A model generated the notes under the pieces. That model saw only the letters and a program-made list of their open reading frames with translations. It searched no databases and was not told the DNA's origin. Shown piece after piece: positions 1-11,682 of a DNA stretch of 64,000 nt. The translations under genes were made by a program, and so were the position numbers. The stretch is from Blumeriella jaapii. Its lineage: Eukaryota > Ascomycota > Leotiomycetes > Helotiales > Drepanopezizaceae. The DNA lies in the NCBI GenBank assembly GCA_009599575.1, contig VWND01000095.1, positions 682,001 through 746,000 on the forward strand, written 5' to 3'. Positions within the stretch are counted from its first letter, which is position 1. Every line of letters starts with the position of its first letter.

Positions 1-699
1 AGCGGGTGCGAATACCCAATCTGGTGCAGCGCAATATCATCTTCGGAGTGACGACTCCCTGCGTGCGCGGCATAGGCTGCTCGTCGTTAGCATGGAGCAG
101 AACATGCGAAGAGGCAGGAAAGACGTACCCCCCGGTGTCGCGTGAGTGATGCGGGAGGTCACCACCAAGCCGGTCTTGCGCCCAGCGAACTTCGCCGCTT
201 CGAGGATGGACGCGACGGGTTCGATGTCATCGTTGACACCAATTGCTGCACATGCCTTTCTGTCAGAGACGGTCCTTTCCAGGGCCAAGAGGGGAGGCCA
301 TGCTTACCGCCGGCATAGGTCTTGAAGCCCGAACTATAGGCCGTGGCCGCCGCGGCGGAATCGGTGGTCAATCTGTCTGAAGACTGCGTCCTGACCGTGC
401 CGACGTGCTGTTCTCTTCTCAGCATTGCTCATCGACCCCGAGATCCAAGAGCACCAGGAATCGCTACGTACCAACTCATCCGCGGGCAGCTGGTAAGTCT
501 TGGGCTGGGCCGGGTTCTCCCCGTTCTTGAGCAAGGATGCGTAGTCTCGCGCCATCACCTGCGATGCGACGCCGTAGCCATCGGGAACGATGTAGATGAA
601 ATTCTTCGCCGGCGCGTCGTCCCAGTTGGCGTAGCCGGTCACGGCGGCGTTCGACACGCTCACGATGATTCCCACGGGCCACAAGGTAGAGACACGCAT
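1..699 (-). CDS. Alkaline phosphatase (5' part, runs off the window)
   Basis: Phosphomonoesterase of the alkaline phosphatase family (PF00245), which removes phosphate from many esters with a two-zinc/one-magnesium centre. Four exons can be placed: 699-472, 407-308, 245-129 and 76-1, with GT-AG introns and consistent phase. The first residues form a probable signal peptide (MRVSTLWPVGIIVSVSNAAV), so the product is secreted or enters the vacuolar route. Seen family motifs are PDGYG (metal-binding Asp near residue 40), GTVRTQSSD, the catalytic serine stretch TTDSAAAATAYSSG, AIGVNDD, GLVVTSRITHATPG, and EDDIALHQ after exon 4 opens. About 165 residues are present and the family is usually 450-600, so two thirds lie outside the window. 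No frame break is seen in the part present. Family assignment is firm; vacuolar versus extracellular location is not decided. Confidence 0.9.
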
Positions 700-3181
700 G
701 TTGAAGATAAGGAGCGGCTGAGGACGAAACGTCTAAAAACGAGTGTTTGTGTGTAAGGACAGGCGAGGAGCAAGCGAGTGCCAGAGATTGCTGCCAGGAG
801 AAGAGAGCGACGGTCACTGGAAGACGATGAAGACGATGATGATCTTTCTTCTTCTTGCTGGCGGGCGGCGGCAGGACTCATAGATATATCCGCCCATCTC
901 GGGCCGCCCATCTTCGGAAGCCGTGTTGTGGCAATGGTGAGAGCCATTCTTGTGGCAAACATTGGCAATTGCCAGAAATCGTTACGTACAAGCTCGAAAT
1001 ATTTCCTAAGTATGGGTCAGCGAGGGCTATTCTGGTTCACTCCACCGAGCAGAGCTTTACATTGCAGGGGGGCTTTTGCAAGGGTCAATAAAGTACCCAA
1101 GCATGCCGGAGATACTTGAAATAGATAGCATTGAAGCTACTTACGCAAATGAATATGAGCCTTCAATGCTCGCGCACGAGAGCGGCTCTTTTCATCTCTT
1201 TCACAAAGCATTGCTTGCTTGATGGCTCGCGGGTCGACCAAGCCGTCGTGGTGGTTGACGGCACGGAAGGAAATCCCTATCAGGGCATAAGTCGCCGACA
1301 TCCTTCGGTGTCTTTTTCGACGCCGCCGGTCCGCGGACTGGTCAGAAGGAATATCAGATCGGCCATTGTTCTTCGATCCGTGGCTGCGGACACGCATCAA
1401 TGGGCGTCCGCCTGTGCCAGCGTCTGCGGGCGGTTTGGGATTAAAGTTCCCACCGGCTCGGGACGAGACGGACAGCGAGCCCAGAGATTCCTATTCCAGG
1501 CGCCGTACGGATGCCTTCCCACTCGAGTTCTATGGCGGCGTTGGTTAGGCAGGTCTCGAGCTCGTTGGTCGGGTGGCAGAGAGCGATGCGACAGGACAAG
1601 CAGGATGCCGAAAACGATCTGACCACAGCTGTTGATTTCACCCAGGGGGGTTGTGTAATACACGGTTGAGACGTTGCAATAACTGTACGTATGTTGTATT
1701 GCGATGGGGTCTGTTCGGGGTAGAATATGTTTGGGGGTGCAGCCTAGCGTGCAGCAACGTAGCGCAAGCTTGGCGCAGCCACAGCATCACGTGCATCCAC
1801 GTGATCGCCACCCCAAAGATGTACCCCTAACCTCAAAGCGGATTCGGCATCGCCGGCCCTCTGGTCGGCGAGATGGGTCGATGGGAAGTGAGCCAGCATG
1901 AACAGGTAAATACATACACATTCAAGAACCGACAACAGCATTCCACGCCACACCTCTCAGCCAAGCCAGCCCACACGCATCTCGAAAGAGTAGACGAGGG
2001 AGATACGCGGTGCCGTGACTGCGGTCTCCAAACCTCCCAATCAACGAGTAGAACGCTGCTCCATCGAGCCTCCCGTTGAGGCTACTCGGGGGATCGGAGA
2101 CCATATGTCAAAAGGGAACACCCCCAAAACCGTGTGATATCTTGCCTATGACGCACTCACTTTCTTTCACGCTTCCACACAGTGTAGAGTACTGTAACAC
2201 ACGACTCGTATTCAAATAAAGTTATCCATCCAAATACGAAGCCGCGAAGCTTGTAGCAGCAGCTATCTGATGCGGCGGGAACTCAAAACACCTCGCGAAC
2301 GCAAACGTGATGTGATGTGATGTGATGGAGGAATTGTGTAATGGATGTCGTTTTCCCAAAATCCATGCCCGGAAATCGAGAAGGTTAAACCAACACGCGA
2401 TGGAGCACGCTGGGACACAGGGAATGGGAAATGCCGAGTTGCTGTGTCGGGAAGGGTCGGAAGCGAGCTTGTTTACCTACCTAGGTACCTATCTATCTTG
2501 TAAAGACGTAGCGGAAATCACACAGCCTCCTCGTCTTTTCATGTGCTATGTGTACTGTAATGGACACCCTCTCTTCGCCGCGGGTAGCACAACGATTGAC
2601 TTACTATACTGTACCTGCCCCGAACTCACCTCCCCCTAACTCACCTCACCGATGGCTCACACAAGTACACAGCGAAACCCGCCATCCATCCAGCCAGCCA
2701 TCCAGTCCAACAACCCACCCCAAACCAAGCCAATCCAACGCAGCCTCGAAAGTCGCAGCAAACATCCATCCATCCATACCTACCTACTGTACATTCCCTA
2801 TTCTCCCAATCCCACTCGTCGCTTTCAATCCCCAACCCGTTCATGCTCTTCCCAAACCCCGATTTCCCCCTTTCCCTCGACCCCCTCCCTCCTCCCTAAC
2901 TCGTCTCCCACCACCCCCCCCACCACCCCCCAAAACCACGTCGAGTCTTCCTTCTCCTCTCTTCCCCTAAACAATGCCTCCCTCCAGCAAGCCCGCCATA
3001 CACAAACCGCGGCACGCCAAGTACACAAACAAGTACAAGTACAAGTACAAACCCTCCACCCTCCAGCAAGCAGCAAGCAGCAAGCGGCAAGCAGCCCGTG
3101 CCTGTGCCTGCCACCCTAGCCGACGCCCAGGGGTAGCAGCAACACACGCCTGGCGGGTCGTGAGACCCAAGCGTGGACAGA
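700..3181. other. Intergenic, no supported gene (2.5 kb)
   Basis: Between the alkaline phosphatase start and a tetranucleotide repeat I find no conserved protein. On the minus strand at 1663-1137 two frames contain plausible but unrecognised peptide (for example CLTNAAIELEWEGIRTAPG and NHHDGLVDPRAIKQAMLC) without a convincing start, splice set or domain. From about 2480 to 3110 the plus strand is strongly pyrimidine-biased, with runs of CCATCCATC, CCTACC and CCCC. That is typical of promoter or UTR sequence and gives spurious proline-rich open frames. The motif TACTGTA occurs near 2190, 2554 and 2606. Confidence 0.5.
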
Positions 3182-3231
3182 AGAATGAATGAATGAATGA
3201 ATGAATGAATGAATGAATGAATGAATGAATG
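3182..3231. repeat. (TGAA)n tetranucleotide microsatellite
   Basis: About twelve near-perfect copies of TGAA/ATGA, followed by a degenerate AAAT-rich tail to about 3290. No coding role. Confidence 0.95.
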
Positions 3232-3534
3232 GATAAATTAGTAAATAGACAAGTAAAGAAATAAATGAATAAATACATAAATGAAAGAGAGAAGGAAAGT
3301 GCGGGCGTGTGGTTGTGAGTGGTTATCTGTCGTGGGCGTGGAGAGAAGGAGGGGGAGATGGAGAAGAGATGGAAATGAGGTTAGGGGACGGGAAGGAAAG
3401 GGAATGATGGAATGAGGTGAGTGTTTGTCTACGTGGAAGATCTCAGTCTCAGTCTCAACTCTCCTTTTCAAACTTTGTTAGCGCTGTGTATTATCGAGGA
3501 TTGATTGATAGGAAAAAAAGGGTGCCACCAGAGG

Positions 3535-3593
3535 ATCTCACACAGAGTCTAGAGAGAATCTCACACAGAGTCTAGAGAGAATCTCACAGAGTC
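3535..3593. repeat. Short tandem repeat, 23-bp unit, 2.6 copies
   Basis: The unit begins ATCTCACACAGAGTCTAGAG. Two copies (3535-3557 and 3558-3580) are identical, and a third is cut off after ATCTCACAGAGTC. It lies about 240 bp past the 3' end of RPL10. Confidence 0.9.
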
Positions 3594-3828
3594 AGCTAAT
3601 CGAGTCACGCTGAACAACTCTTCCTCTCCTTATGGATCACGCCAAAAGCGCGGACCGAGGTGGCGTCGCAAGATTCATAAGCAATTCCTTAGGTACACCG
3701 GATCAGAAAAGCAAAATGCCAGAAGACCTCTGCGCAGTCCATTCAGCCCCGGTGCGAATGTGCGCCTTGCCTATCTGTCCTTCCTTCCCACTAACCCCAC
3801 GCGCGAAACCCTGGTCACGTCCATCCAT

Positions 3829-4792
3829 CTATGCCTCCTGGAAAGCGTTGGGGAAGCGTCTGATGTTGTCAGCCAACTTGCCGTGGTTGCTCAGGAACTG
3901 CACGTAGGCGCCGTCGACCAAGACACGTCCACTGGCCTTCTTCTCCATGTACTCTTCACGACGCAGAGGAGTGAAGCCCCAGTTCTTGGAGACGATGATC
4001 TTTTGGCGACCGGGGAACTTGTATTGGGAACGGCGGAGAGCCTCGAGGGCGTTGGGGCGGACTGGGTGTTGCGTTAAAATTGATTCGTCTTAGTGGAACG
4101 AGAGGGGGGAGCCTACAAGAATCACGAGTGCGGATGCTCAAGATGATCTGACCGATGTTGACACGAGCAACGGTTCCGTTAGGCTTTCCCCAGGCTCCAC
4201 GCATACCAGTCTGCAATCTATCGGCACCGGCGCAAGACAACATCTTGTTGATACGGACGACATGATAAGGGTGGGCGCGGACACGGAGATGGAAGGCTTC
4301 CTTTCCGGCGGTCTTGGTCATGTACCTGGCCCATCATGTTAGCTGGTGGGTCGCTGCGTTCCTCCTCCATCGATTGTGGTCGTTGTCCACCCGTCGAAAC
4401 CCGAAATCCTCATTTGGTCACGACGGGTTCGAAATTGACCCCACTATGATCATGCCTTGTCGATGATGGGTATACTGACTTGTTGGCGCAAATACGGGCA
4501 GCCTCGAGGGCCTCGGAGGAGAGTTGTTCGTATTCGTTGGACACCAGGTGGATGCAGAGAGGGAAGTCGTCGACATTTGCCTTCTTGCGGCCCAAGTCGA
4601 AGATTCTGGTTCCACGTCAGTTCCGAGGCGATGGCAAGCCGGAGAAGCGCCATCTACCTGATCTTAGGGTCTGGGACACCACGGTTGAATCGGGACTTGG
4701 GGTATGGCTATTGCACCGTCAGTTTCCGCCCCTTCAAGCACGCTCCCACCCAGGCTGGCCGGTCTTGGGCGCTCTCGTCGCCACAACGCGCA

Positions 4793-4824
<32 letters not shown>

Positions 4825-4896
4825 CCTCTCCTCCTCGCGGATCGCACGCACCTTGTTCTTGCAGTAGCGGTAACATCTCGCAGGTCGGCGGGCCAT
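3829..4896 (-). CDS. RPL10: 60S ribosomal protein L10 (uL16)
   Basis: Structural protein of the large ribosomal subunit, family uL16 (L10e), which sits near the peptidyl-transferase centre and joins late in 60S maturation. Five exons: 4896-4852, 4707-4658, 4605-4480, 4325-4117 and 4061-3829, giving 663 nt and 220 residues, the usual length. The N-terminus [15 protein letters not shown] is the family hallmark, and the ATG at 4896 is fixed by it. Further conserved blocks are [70 protein letters not shown] and [19 protein letters not shown]. All junctions keep phase. Intron 1 (4851-4708) holds a CCGTCG hexamer repeat. The fourth junction gives [12 protein letters not shown], where homologues vary. 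It shares its strand with RPL30 1.5 kb away. Confidence 0.97.
4798..4824. repeat. CCGTCG hexanucleotide repeat in RPL10 intron 1
   Basis: Four to five copies of the hexamer inside the first intron of RPL10. It lies between donor and branch region and does not touch the splice sites. Confidence 0.85.
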
Positions 4897-5507
4897 CTTG
4901 AAGGATGCTGGTCGAGGCGTCTGTCGTTGGGGGGTTGTGGTCGAGGGAGAGGGGTGGACGAGCTTTGGTTTTGAGGTTGAGGGCCGGCCGGAATGGATTT
5001 CTCAGCAAAAGGGCGCTAATGATTCGCTTAGAGCAGCAGCCCTAAGTTTCGCCGCACACAGCCGGGTTTTGCAGAATTGGCGTGCTCGAGCCATGGCCAG
5101 TCGGGATTACACATCACAGCGGCAGAGCAAAGGCAAAGAAAGGGCAAAGGCACAATGGTTGCTTCACACGCATCGAGAGGGTTTCGTATGTGATGAGCTA
5201 GACTTGCTTTGAGGCATCCAGAAAGGATAGTTCTGGTGATTGCAACTCTCGGACTGCTACGGCGCGGCCACACTTGGTGCACTTGTCCCAAGGACCATCG
5301 TGACATGCTCCAGATCAGATCATACAATCCCCAGAGCATCCTCTCTCGTCCTTCCGCATCCCAGATTCCATGTTCTGGTTCATCGAGGCCGGAAAGGTGG
5401 TAGGTATCATTCGCTATGCTAGGAGAAGCTCCGCAGAACGTACATCGATCGCGTCGAGCCCAGTCCCGTCCTATCATCCTCCACGCTCCCTCCTCCACCC
5501 GCGCCAT
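4897..5507. other. Intergenic between RPL30 and RPL10
   Basis: A 611-bp spacer between the 3' end of RPL30 and the start of RPL10; it must hold the RPL10 promoter. I see no TATA box and no supported gene. Open frames here have no recognisable content. Confidence 0.5.
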
Positions 5508-6059
5508 CTATTCGGCTTGCGAGCTCAAGATGTCGGAATCTCCGCCATCCAAAATGGCCATGGTCGAGCAGCGGTAGAGCTTACCGCAGGCAGTACCGAG
5601 CTCAATCTGGAAGAAGAAGAAAGTGGTAAGCACAAGGTGCCCTCCAAAGTCCGAGAGACTTTATCGTTAGGCGGGTTCTCTCGCGGACCCGAGAGTCTGG
5701 TCGTTGAGATGCCGAGAAGCAGGCTTCATCCGGCCGACGCGGGGCCAAGGGGAGGGACGTACGTTGTTTCCGCTGAAGTGGTGGACGTTGGTCTTGGCCA
5801 ACATGGCGTAGCTGGCTCGACTTAGCAGATGTACCATCGAATTGACGTCGCGCACAAGGACGCTCGTTCACTTACTACTCGAGCTCACTCTTGCGGAGAG
5901 GGGGGGTGTTGCCGGCGATAATGACGAGCTTGGCCTTGCCGGAGCGGAGGGTCTTGAGGGTGGACTTGTAACCCAGCGTGACCTTTCCGGACTTCATCAC
6001 CAGCGCGAGGCGGGAGTTGATGCCGTCGGAGGACTTCTTTGACTTCTTGTGGGAGCCAT
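5508..6059 (-). CDS. RPL30: 60S ribosomal protein L30 (eL30), with a 1-nt frame break after the start
   Basis: Component of the large ribosomal subunit (L7Ae/L30e fold, RNA binding). Exons 6059-5876, 5811-5763 and 5606-5508 join in phase to give [40 protein letters not shown], then [20 protein letters not shown], and end with [20 protein letters not shown] before a stop. That is the complete conserved protein. The expected start codon is at 6059, and the bases after it read ATGGCTCCCACAAGAAG, whereas the family start MAPTKKSKK would need one more base in that stretch. As written, the ATG is out of frame with the rest by one nucleotide (coding sum 332 nt). Either a base is missing from the assembly or a real lesion exists. 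An upstream in-frame ATG at 6189 would add an unlikely 40-residue leader. Identity is certain; the start is not. Confidence 0.92.
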
Positions 6060-7449
6060 TGTTGCGTTTGAAGGTTCGGGGCGTCCTGGAAGTGCTGTTG
6101 TCGACGGGCGGGGTGTTGTCGGCGGGGTGGTGGATGGGAGGAGAAAAGAGGTGCAGAGATGAAAAAATTGGCCGTGAGAAGTTCTGCACCGGACCGACAG
6201 GATCGTGTATCGGGCTAATCGCCTAGCGTGGCACATCACGTGATATGCATTTTCTCTCGGAGTTGTGTCGCTCTATCTGTACCGTACCGTAAGTACGGAT
6301 AAGTTTTTTACATATATAAAATTTATACAAATGTATATATTAATACATGCCGCACATCATCTATCACTTGACGCTCCTAACATCATGGTCGCTATGACTC
6401 TGTATTTAGTATACGCTTTGATCATGATCATCAGAAATCATTTATCATAGCTCATATGAGATTCAGACCTATGATCTTCGATCAAGTGTCTAGTATGCCA
6501 TCATCGGTTCTATTATGTATATTAGATGCTCGTTGCTCCCACTGTGGTAGAAAGCAGACTTCAATTGATTCTTGATTTCAACACTCTGTTCTTACACCAG
6601 TACGTTGATCGTGATTTCTCCTCCACACATCAAGTACATACAGTACATACAGAACATACACCACCACGTCAAGTACTCTACCAAAGCTGTCTTCCACATC
6701 GACGAAGTCCAACTTACCCACGTATTCGCATCGCGTTCCCTTCTCCGTTCGTGTCTTCGTTCCAATGTAATCGCTTCCACCGTCTTGGACCCCATGTACA
6801 TGGATCATCCCGCAGGATCAGGCCTATGCTACGTGCCCGACATCGATTTGGATGCGTGCTATTTATTTCCTTTGGATGAGGGATGGAAAATGATGGCCGG
6901 GAAACAATCTCCCATTATGGTTCCCGACTGAACCATGATGATATGCGAGAGCCTCAGACCCAGGTCCTGGCTACTGACTGATGTTCGCTGTGTACAGTAC
7001 AGCAGACAGGACGTGAGCCACGAACGATGCGCAACGAAGGTTGTAATACTGTAAATTAAGCCTATCCTATCTCCATGTCAACCGCGAGGTAAGAGGCCAC
7101 CTCGCTCACAACAAAACCACCACGATACGGTACAGAAACACTCACCTATCTCGAGTCCGGTCGTGGAAAGTAGCTATTTGTATTGGTTTTTGTATTTGCA
7201 TGACGAGCTTGTTTTGGCCTACAGATCCCTCGCTTACATCCGAACCCGGTGAATCGCTCAAATTAAAAAACGCCCAGACACTCGGCCCTGGGTTTTCCCG
7301 ACGACAAGTGCATCTACAACAACAACAACAGCAAGCAACATTCCCCCTCCCCGAACCTTACCTGCGAACATCTATATACACCCATCCATACAAGAACAAC
7401 TCTTTTCTTCGCCCTCTCGTCGCCTCATTTGTATGATAGTATAGAACAC
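6060..7449. other. Intergenic, AT-rich in part
   Basis: 1.4 kb between the RPL30 start and the coiled-coil gene. It presumably holds both divergent promoters. An AT-rich block lies at 6300-6345. TACAGTA/TACTGTA motifs occur near 6638, 6992 and 7048, and a CAACAA run at 7318-7332 is probably 5' UTR of the next gene. No supported gene. Confidence 0.5.
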
Positions 7450-9433
7450 ATGTCTGCAGCAACCAAGAAGCCGCCCACGGGCACAGCAGCGTCGGGCCGC
7501 AAGCAATCCACCGACACGACCGCATCGGCCTCAGCTCGCCCTCCTACGCGCTCGACCGCTCCAGCAGCAGCAGCAGTCCCAGCAGCATCGGCGAGCGGGA
7601 TCGCGCGTACTCGCTCGGTTCGTAATGGATCTCCCATGTCGGCGCGAGCAGCCTTGCGCGGGCCTGGCGCCGGCTCGTCGAGTCTGAGCTCCAGCAGTCT
7701 GGCTTCCGATGGAGACGATGCCGCCCGCGCCGAGACAGTGGGTGCACTAGACGACCTGAAGGAGCGGCTGCGTCAGGCGGAGACGGCGTCCGAACAGTTC
7801 CAGAAGCAGACGCAGGTTTTGCAATCGAGGCTGGACGAGGCCGTGCAGGAGCAGGGAAAGCTAGAAGAGAAGCTGCACGAGAGCGAGGAGCGTCTGGAGG
7901 TGTTGGAAAATGAGAAGCGGGATGCTCTGAGACAGAAGCGCGAGATGGAGGCCATCTACGAGGCGGAGAGGAGCGCCATGACCAAGGAGAGGGAGGAGTC
8001 CGCGAACCGCGAAGAGGAGATGCAGGTGATCATCCAGCGCTTGAAGGACTCTCTCAACGCGAGGTCGAACGTGGACGAGGAAGGGAGGGTGTCGAGGCGT
8101 TGTAAGTCTGGCGATCCATCAGTGCGTGACATGACTGGCTCACCCATGGCAGCAAACAATTCATCCCCAGTCGAGAGCCACTTCGCCCCTGCGTCCGGAC
8201 TGAACCGCAGCGACTCCCGAAACAACTCCAAGATACTGCTACAGAAAGACAGATTGATCGAGTCCCTGCGACTAGAACTAGCAGAGGCACAGATCAAGAT
8301 GATGGAATCCGAGAACTTGGGCGGAGGGCGCATGCAAGAGGTTGAGCGACTGTTGCTCGAAGCACGCATGACCAATGCACGGCTGATGGAAGACAACGAA
8401 AGCTACCAGCTGCTCCTCTCCGAGAAGACGTTGACCGGCGACTTCGCCAAGAGCGAGTTCATGGGATCGGCATCCCACAATGCCGACGCCCTCAGCGCTC
8501 TCGAAGGTCGTGCCCCCGCAAGCCTGGCAGACGAACTATCCTCCGCCGACGACGCCGAAGGCGACAACTACCGCCGTCTCGAATCGGAGCTCAAGTCCGC
8601 AAAGGACTCCAACAAAGCCCTCACCCTTTACATCAACAAGATCATCGAGCGTCTGCTTCAGCACCAAGACTTCGAAGCCATCCTCGACCAATCCTCCGAC
8701 TTCATGCCCCCCGGCTCGGCAGTCAGCCCAAACCTCGACAAAGACCTCCCGCCTCCGCCTCAAGCAAGCGGCGCCTCCATCCTACAACGCGCCAAGACCG
8801 TTGCGATGGGTGGGAATCGCCGGCCCCGGCCGCAGTCCGTGATGCCCCCATCCACCCACTCGGCGTTCACGGATCCCGACACGGCGCCCAGCATTCCCTT
8901 CGGCCTCAACCGCACCTCGAGCTACCGCTCCGGCCGGCCCAAGAGCGAGCAGTACACCGGGGGCGCCGCCAACGTCATCAACCAGATGTATAAAGGGGGT
9001 GCTGGGTCCCCGCCGCTCCACGGGCCCCAATCCCCCCGACACTCGCAGTCCTTCTTCGCGCCCCCGCTCTCCGGGGCCAACCCCAACGCCGTGCACCGCG
9101 CCCCCAGCACCGGGCAGGTGCCGACAACGGGCAACTTCCCGGGCATGCGGAGCGAGAGCAACAGCAGCATCCTGAGCGACAGCACCAGCGGCGGGGAGGT
9201 CAGCACGCCGCCGAGCAAGCCCGCCGCGGCCGGAAAAGGCGACGACGTTCGCCGGCAACAAGCCGCGTCCGCTGCGGCTGGTGCAGGGCCACCCGGAGAA
9301 TCGCAAGGCGGGCGGCGGCGAGGACGACAAGTCGGCCAAGAGGGCGAGCTGGATGGGCTGGGCGAGCTCGGCGTTTGGGAAAAAGGAAGAGGTGGCGGTG
9401 GGGCCGAGTGGGGAGGAGAGTATCGCGGAGTAG
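7450..9433 (+). CDS. Fungal coiled-coil protein (M-protein-repeat type), one frame break near the 3' end
   Basis: Long coiled-coil protein of a family annotated in filamentous fungi as M-protein repeat protein; molecular role unknown. I prefer the ATG at 7450 (MSAATKKPPTGTAASG) over the one at 7429. A Ser/Ala/Thr-rich N-terminus (about 1-95) is followed by a heptad-rich coiled coil (about 100-205: LDDLKERLRQAETASEQFQK and on). An intron at 8102-8152 (GTAAGT..CAG, 51 nt, in phase) removes a stretch that would otherwise be read through. A second coiled coil (KDRLIESLRLELAEAQIKMM) and a Pro/Ser-rich tail follow. The conserved C-terminus TTFAGNKPRPLRLVQ ... RASWMGWASSAFGKKEE lies one frame over and stops at 9433, so one base is extra in the run at about 9233-9236 (GGAAAAGG). 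Without that correction the frame runs into an unrelated tail ending at 9522. Corrected length is about 643 residues. Confidence 0.8.
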
Positions 9434-11682
9434 GCGCTCTTCGTTGCATGTTTTGTAGCTTGCAAGTCCGGTGTTGGGGAGAGATATCGTGGTTTAGTGC
9501 AGAGACAGGCCAAGTTTTATGATGGACCGTCTACGGACTGGAGTGGGAAGGGGAGGGTTGGGAGGGGGGAGGCAATTGCTCCGTAGTTCTGATATGATAT
9601 CTGTATTAGCATTCGAATGGATTGGATTGGACTAGATTGGATTGGGTACCCTTCCCTTTTCTTCCTTCCCTTTCTTCCTTCGCTTTCTCCCCTCGCCTCA
9701 TCTCACTTCACCTTGTCTTTCTCCTGCTCAGGCAGGCAGGCGAGCGAGAGGGTTTCCGGCTCCGGTTCTGCTTTTTCTTTTGCTCCTGCTTTGCTTTTGC
9801 GGGATGTTTTCGCGGGACGTTTTCAAGTGCACGCGCATATGCTGTACATGTGTTCATGTTCGTGTTCAAGCTTCCTCTTTGCTGGTGTGTTTTTGTATTA
9901 TAATGGTGTGTACGGCTTATTTGGATATTTGGATGGATGTGTGTATGTATGGATTTACATGTGTATGTACATCTGTATCTCTGTCTGTAAAACCAGGACC
10001 CCCCTCCTCTCCCCTCCCCTCCACGTCCTCTTTCGTTCCACACCATCTACTTTCCACCCAACAATCAATAGCCGAGATATCGACTCGGGACGTAAACAAG
10101 GGACGTCGAACGACAACGAACGCCACATAGGGAAAGCCTCTTCTTTTTTCCCTTACTTGAATAAGGTGTCGTTTGCAGATGGTGGTTATCTGAGGCGTGG
10201 TGACAAGAAAGCATTGCCGGACAGACGGAACGGCACCTAACGCGTGTGGAGTGCTGCTTTGCTTTGCAACACTCCCGAGTCCTCGACGAATGGGAGCTAC
10301 GTGCCGGCCAGCGTCTGCTCCACGGTCACGGCCGCAAGACGTCCTGGAGAGCGGGATGCTGTCGCATGTATTGCTCGCGTCCACCAAGAGCCAGCCAGCG
10401 TCTGTTGACAGCCCGCCGTTCGACCTCGCTTTAGCCGAGCCCCGGCTCGTCTGCGTCTGGAGCTCCACGCCTCTCCCATCACGGTGCCGCTGATCGCCTT
10501 GTCGTCGCCGCCATACACGCCCGTTGCCTTGACACAGCCGGGCGAGGTGTGCCCGTACGACCGCGCACCCCGAGGCTGGAGCCAAGCTGCGCCGGTCGTG
10601 GGCCACGACGACGGACGTTCCTGTGTCCGAGGCCCGCCCCGACACGGGAGCCATGGAGCCAGGGGGCCATCGTCCGACGATGGCAGGAGCACGGCCGGGT
10701 CGGAAAGGAGCCTCAACCGCGATCGAGAAGCAAAAGTCGTCGAGTAGCAGGCTGGTGCATGTGCCGGGTTGGCCGGAAGCCGCGCGCGGGGCCTGCGACA
10801 GCCCTTGCGGTGGTGCTGGCTTGAACCGGGCCCGGTGATTCCCCTGCGTGTTTATTGTGTAGTAGCTTCTTTCTGCACGCGGTTCTGGGACCTGAGCTCG
10901 CAGTCTGCGGTTGGAGCCTGATGCTTGACCCAGCTGGCTCTTGGGCCGGGAAAAGTGATGGCTTCATGTTGGTCTGTGGTCGCCTTCGGGCAGTCGGATG
11001 TTGTGTAGACGTCGCTGTCGGCGGTGCTGGCGAAAGCGAAGATCTGTACCAAGCACATTTCCTTACCGCGAGTCCATTGCCCGACCCAGTTGAGCTTGTT
11101 CGCAGCATCGCATCGTCGGCTTAGGGATCAACCAGGAGGCCAGCGGTACAGGCTGCTTGGACTGCTGTGCGTGCTGTCCACGCAGAGATACATGAGGACT
11201 GCGCCGATGTACATCTGGAATCACCGTCGAGCATGCGATCGCGAGTAAAGGAGAGAACGTCGGCCACGAGCAGTAAACGCGTCGTGCCCAAATGTTGGCG
11301 CGGCACTGGATAGCATCACAACTCGACTGTTGACAGCTCAGGGGCACAGGGTCGCTTAGAAGGTCTCGCGGGCTGGGCTGGGGGAAGACCCGAAGAGAAA
11401 GAAGAAAAAAAAAAAAAAATCTCGCAAGAACCTGCACGCGATTGTGATTGTCTCTATCAGCATGACGTTCTGAAATGAAGTAGAGTGTTTCTCTGCGTAT
11501 TCTCCTATCTTTCTTTCATCCTCCAGAAGAAGCCCTTGAGATGAAATGCTCTGCTTGTGGTGACCGAGTTGTCGCTCCGGCCTCCCTCGCTTATCGAAAG
11601 CGCTAGTCACACAAAACTTGCATTGCGATATGTAAGCAGCGACAGGCTTCAACGGCATCAATTAGAATCGACCACGATTCAA
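9434..11682. other. Intergenic, GC-rich block with open frames on both strands
   Basis: 2.25 kb without a recognised gene. From 9600 to 10050 the plus strand is pyrimidine-rich. From 10200 to 11130 composition is GC-rich, and open frames of 120-245 codons occur on both strands (for example 10654-9917 and 10716-10297 on the minus strand). None shows a domain, signal peptide or conserved start, and their Arg/Ser/Pro-rich content is what GC-rich non-coding DNA gives. A poly-A stretch lies at 11405-11419. A fast-evolving or degenerate gene in 10250-10830 cannot be ruled out. Confidence 0.45.

Noticed and set aside
1137..1663. Minus-strand frames with natural-looking peptide
   Set aside because: Three frames each look partly plausible but no junction, start or domain could be fixed, so it is described only as unresolved intergenic DNA.
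3182..3593. Repeats near RPL10 considered as a CRISPR-like array
   Set aside because: The genome is fungal, units are adjacent without spacers, and one is a plain tetranucleotide microsatellite.
9434..9522. Extended C-terminus of the 7.4-kb coiled-coil gene in the uncorrected frame
   Set aside because: The tail is Gly/Arg low complexity, while the conserved ending sits in the next frame with a stop at 9433.
10297..10716. 139-codon minus-strand frame and partners at 10654-9917 and 11108-10713
   Set aside because: GC-rich DNA opens frames on both strands; peptides are Arg/Ser/Pro-rich and unlike any family I know.
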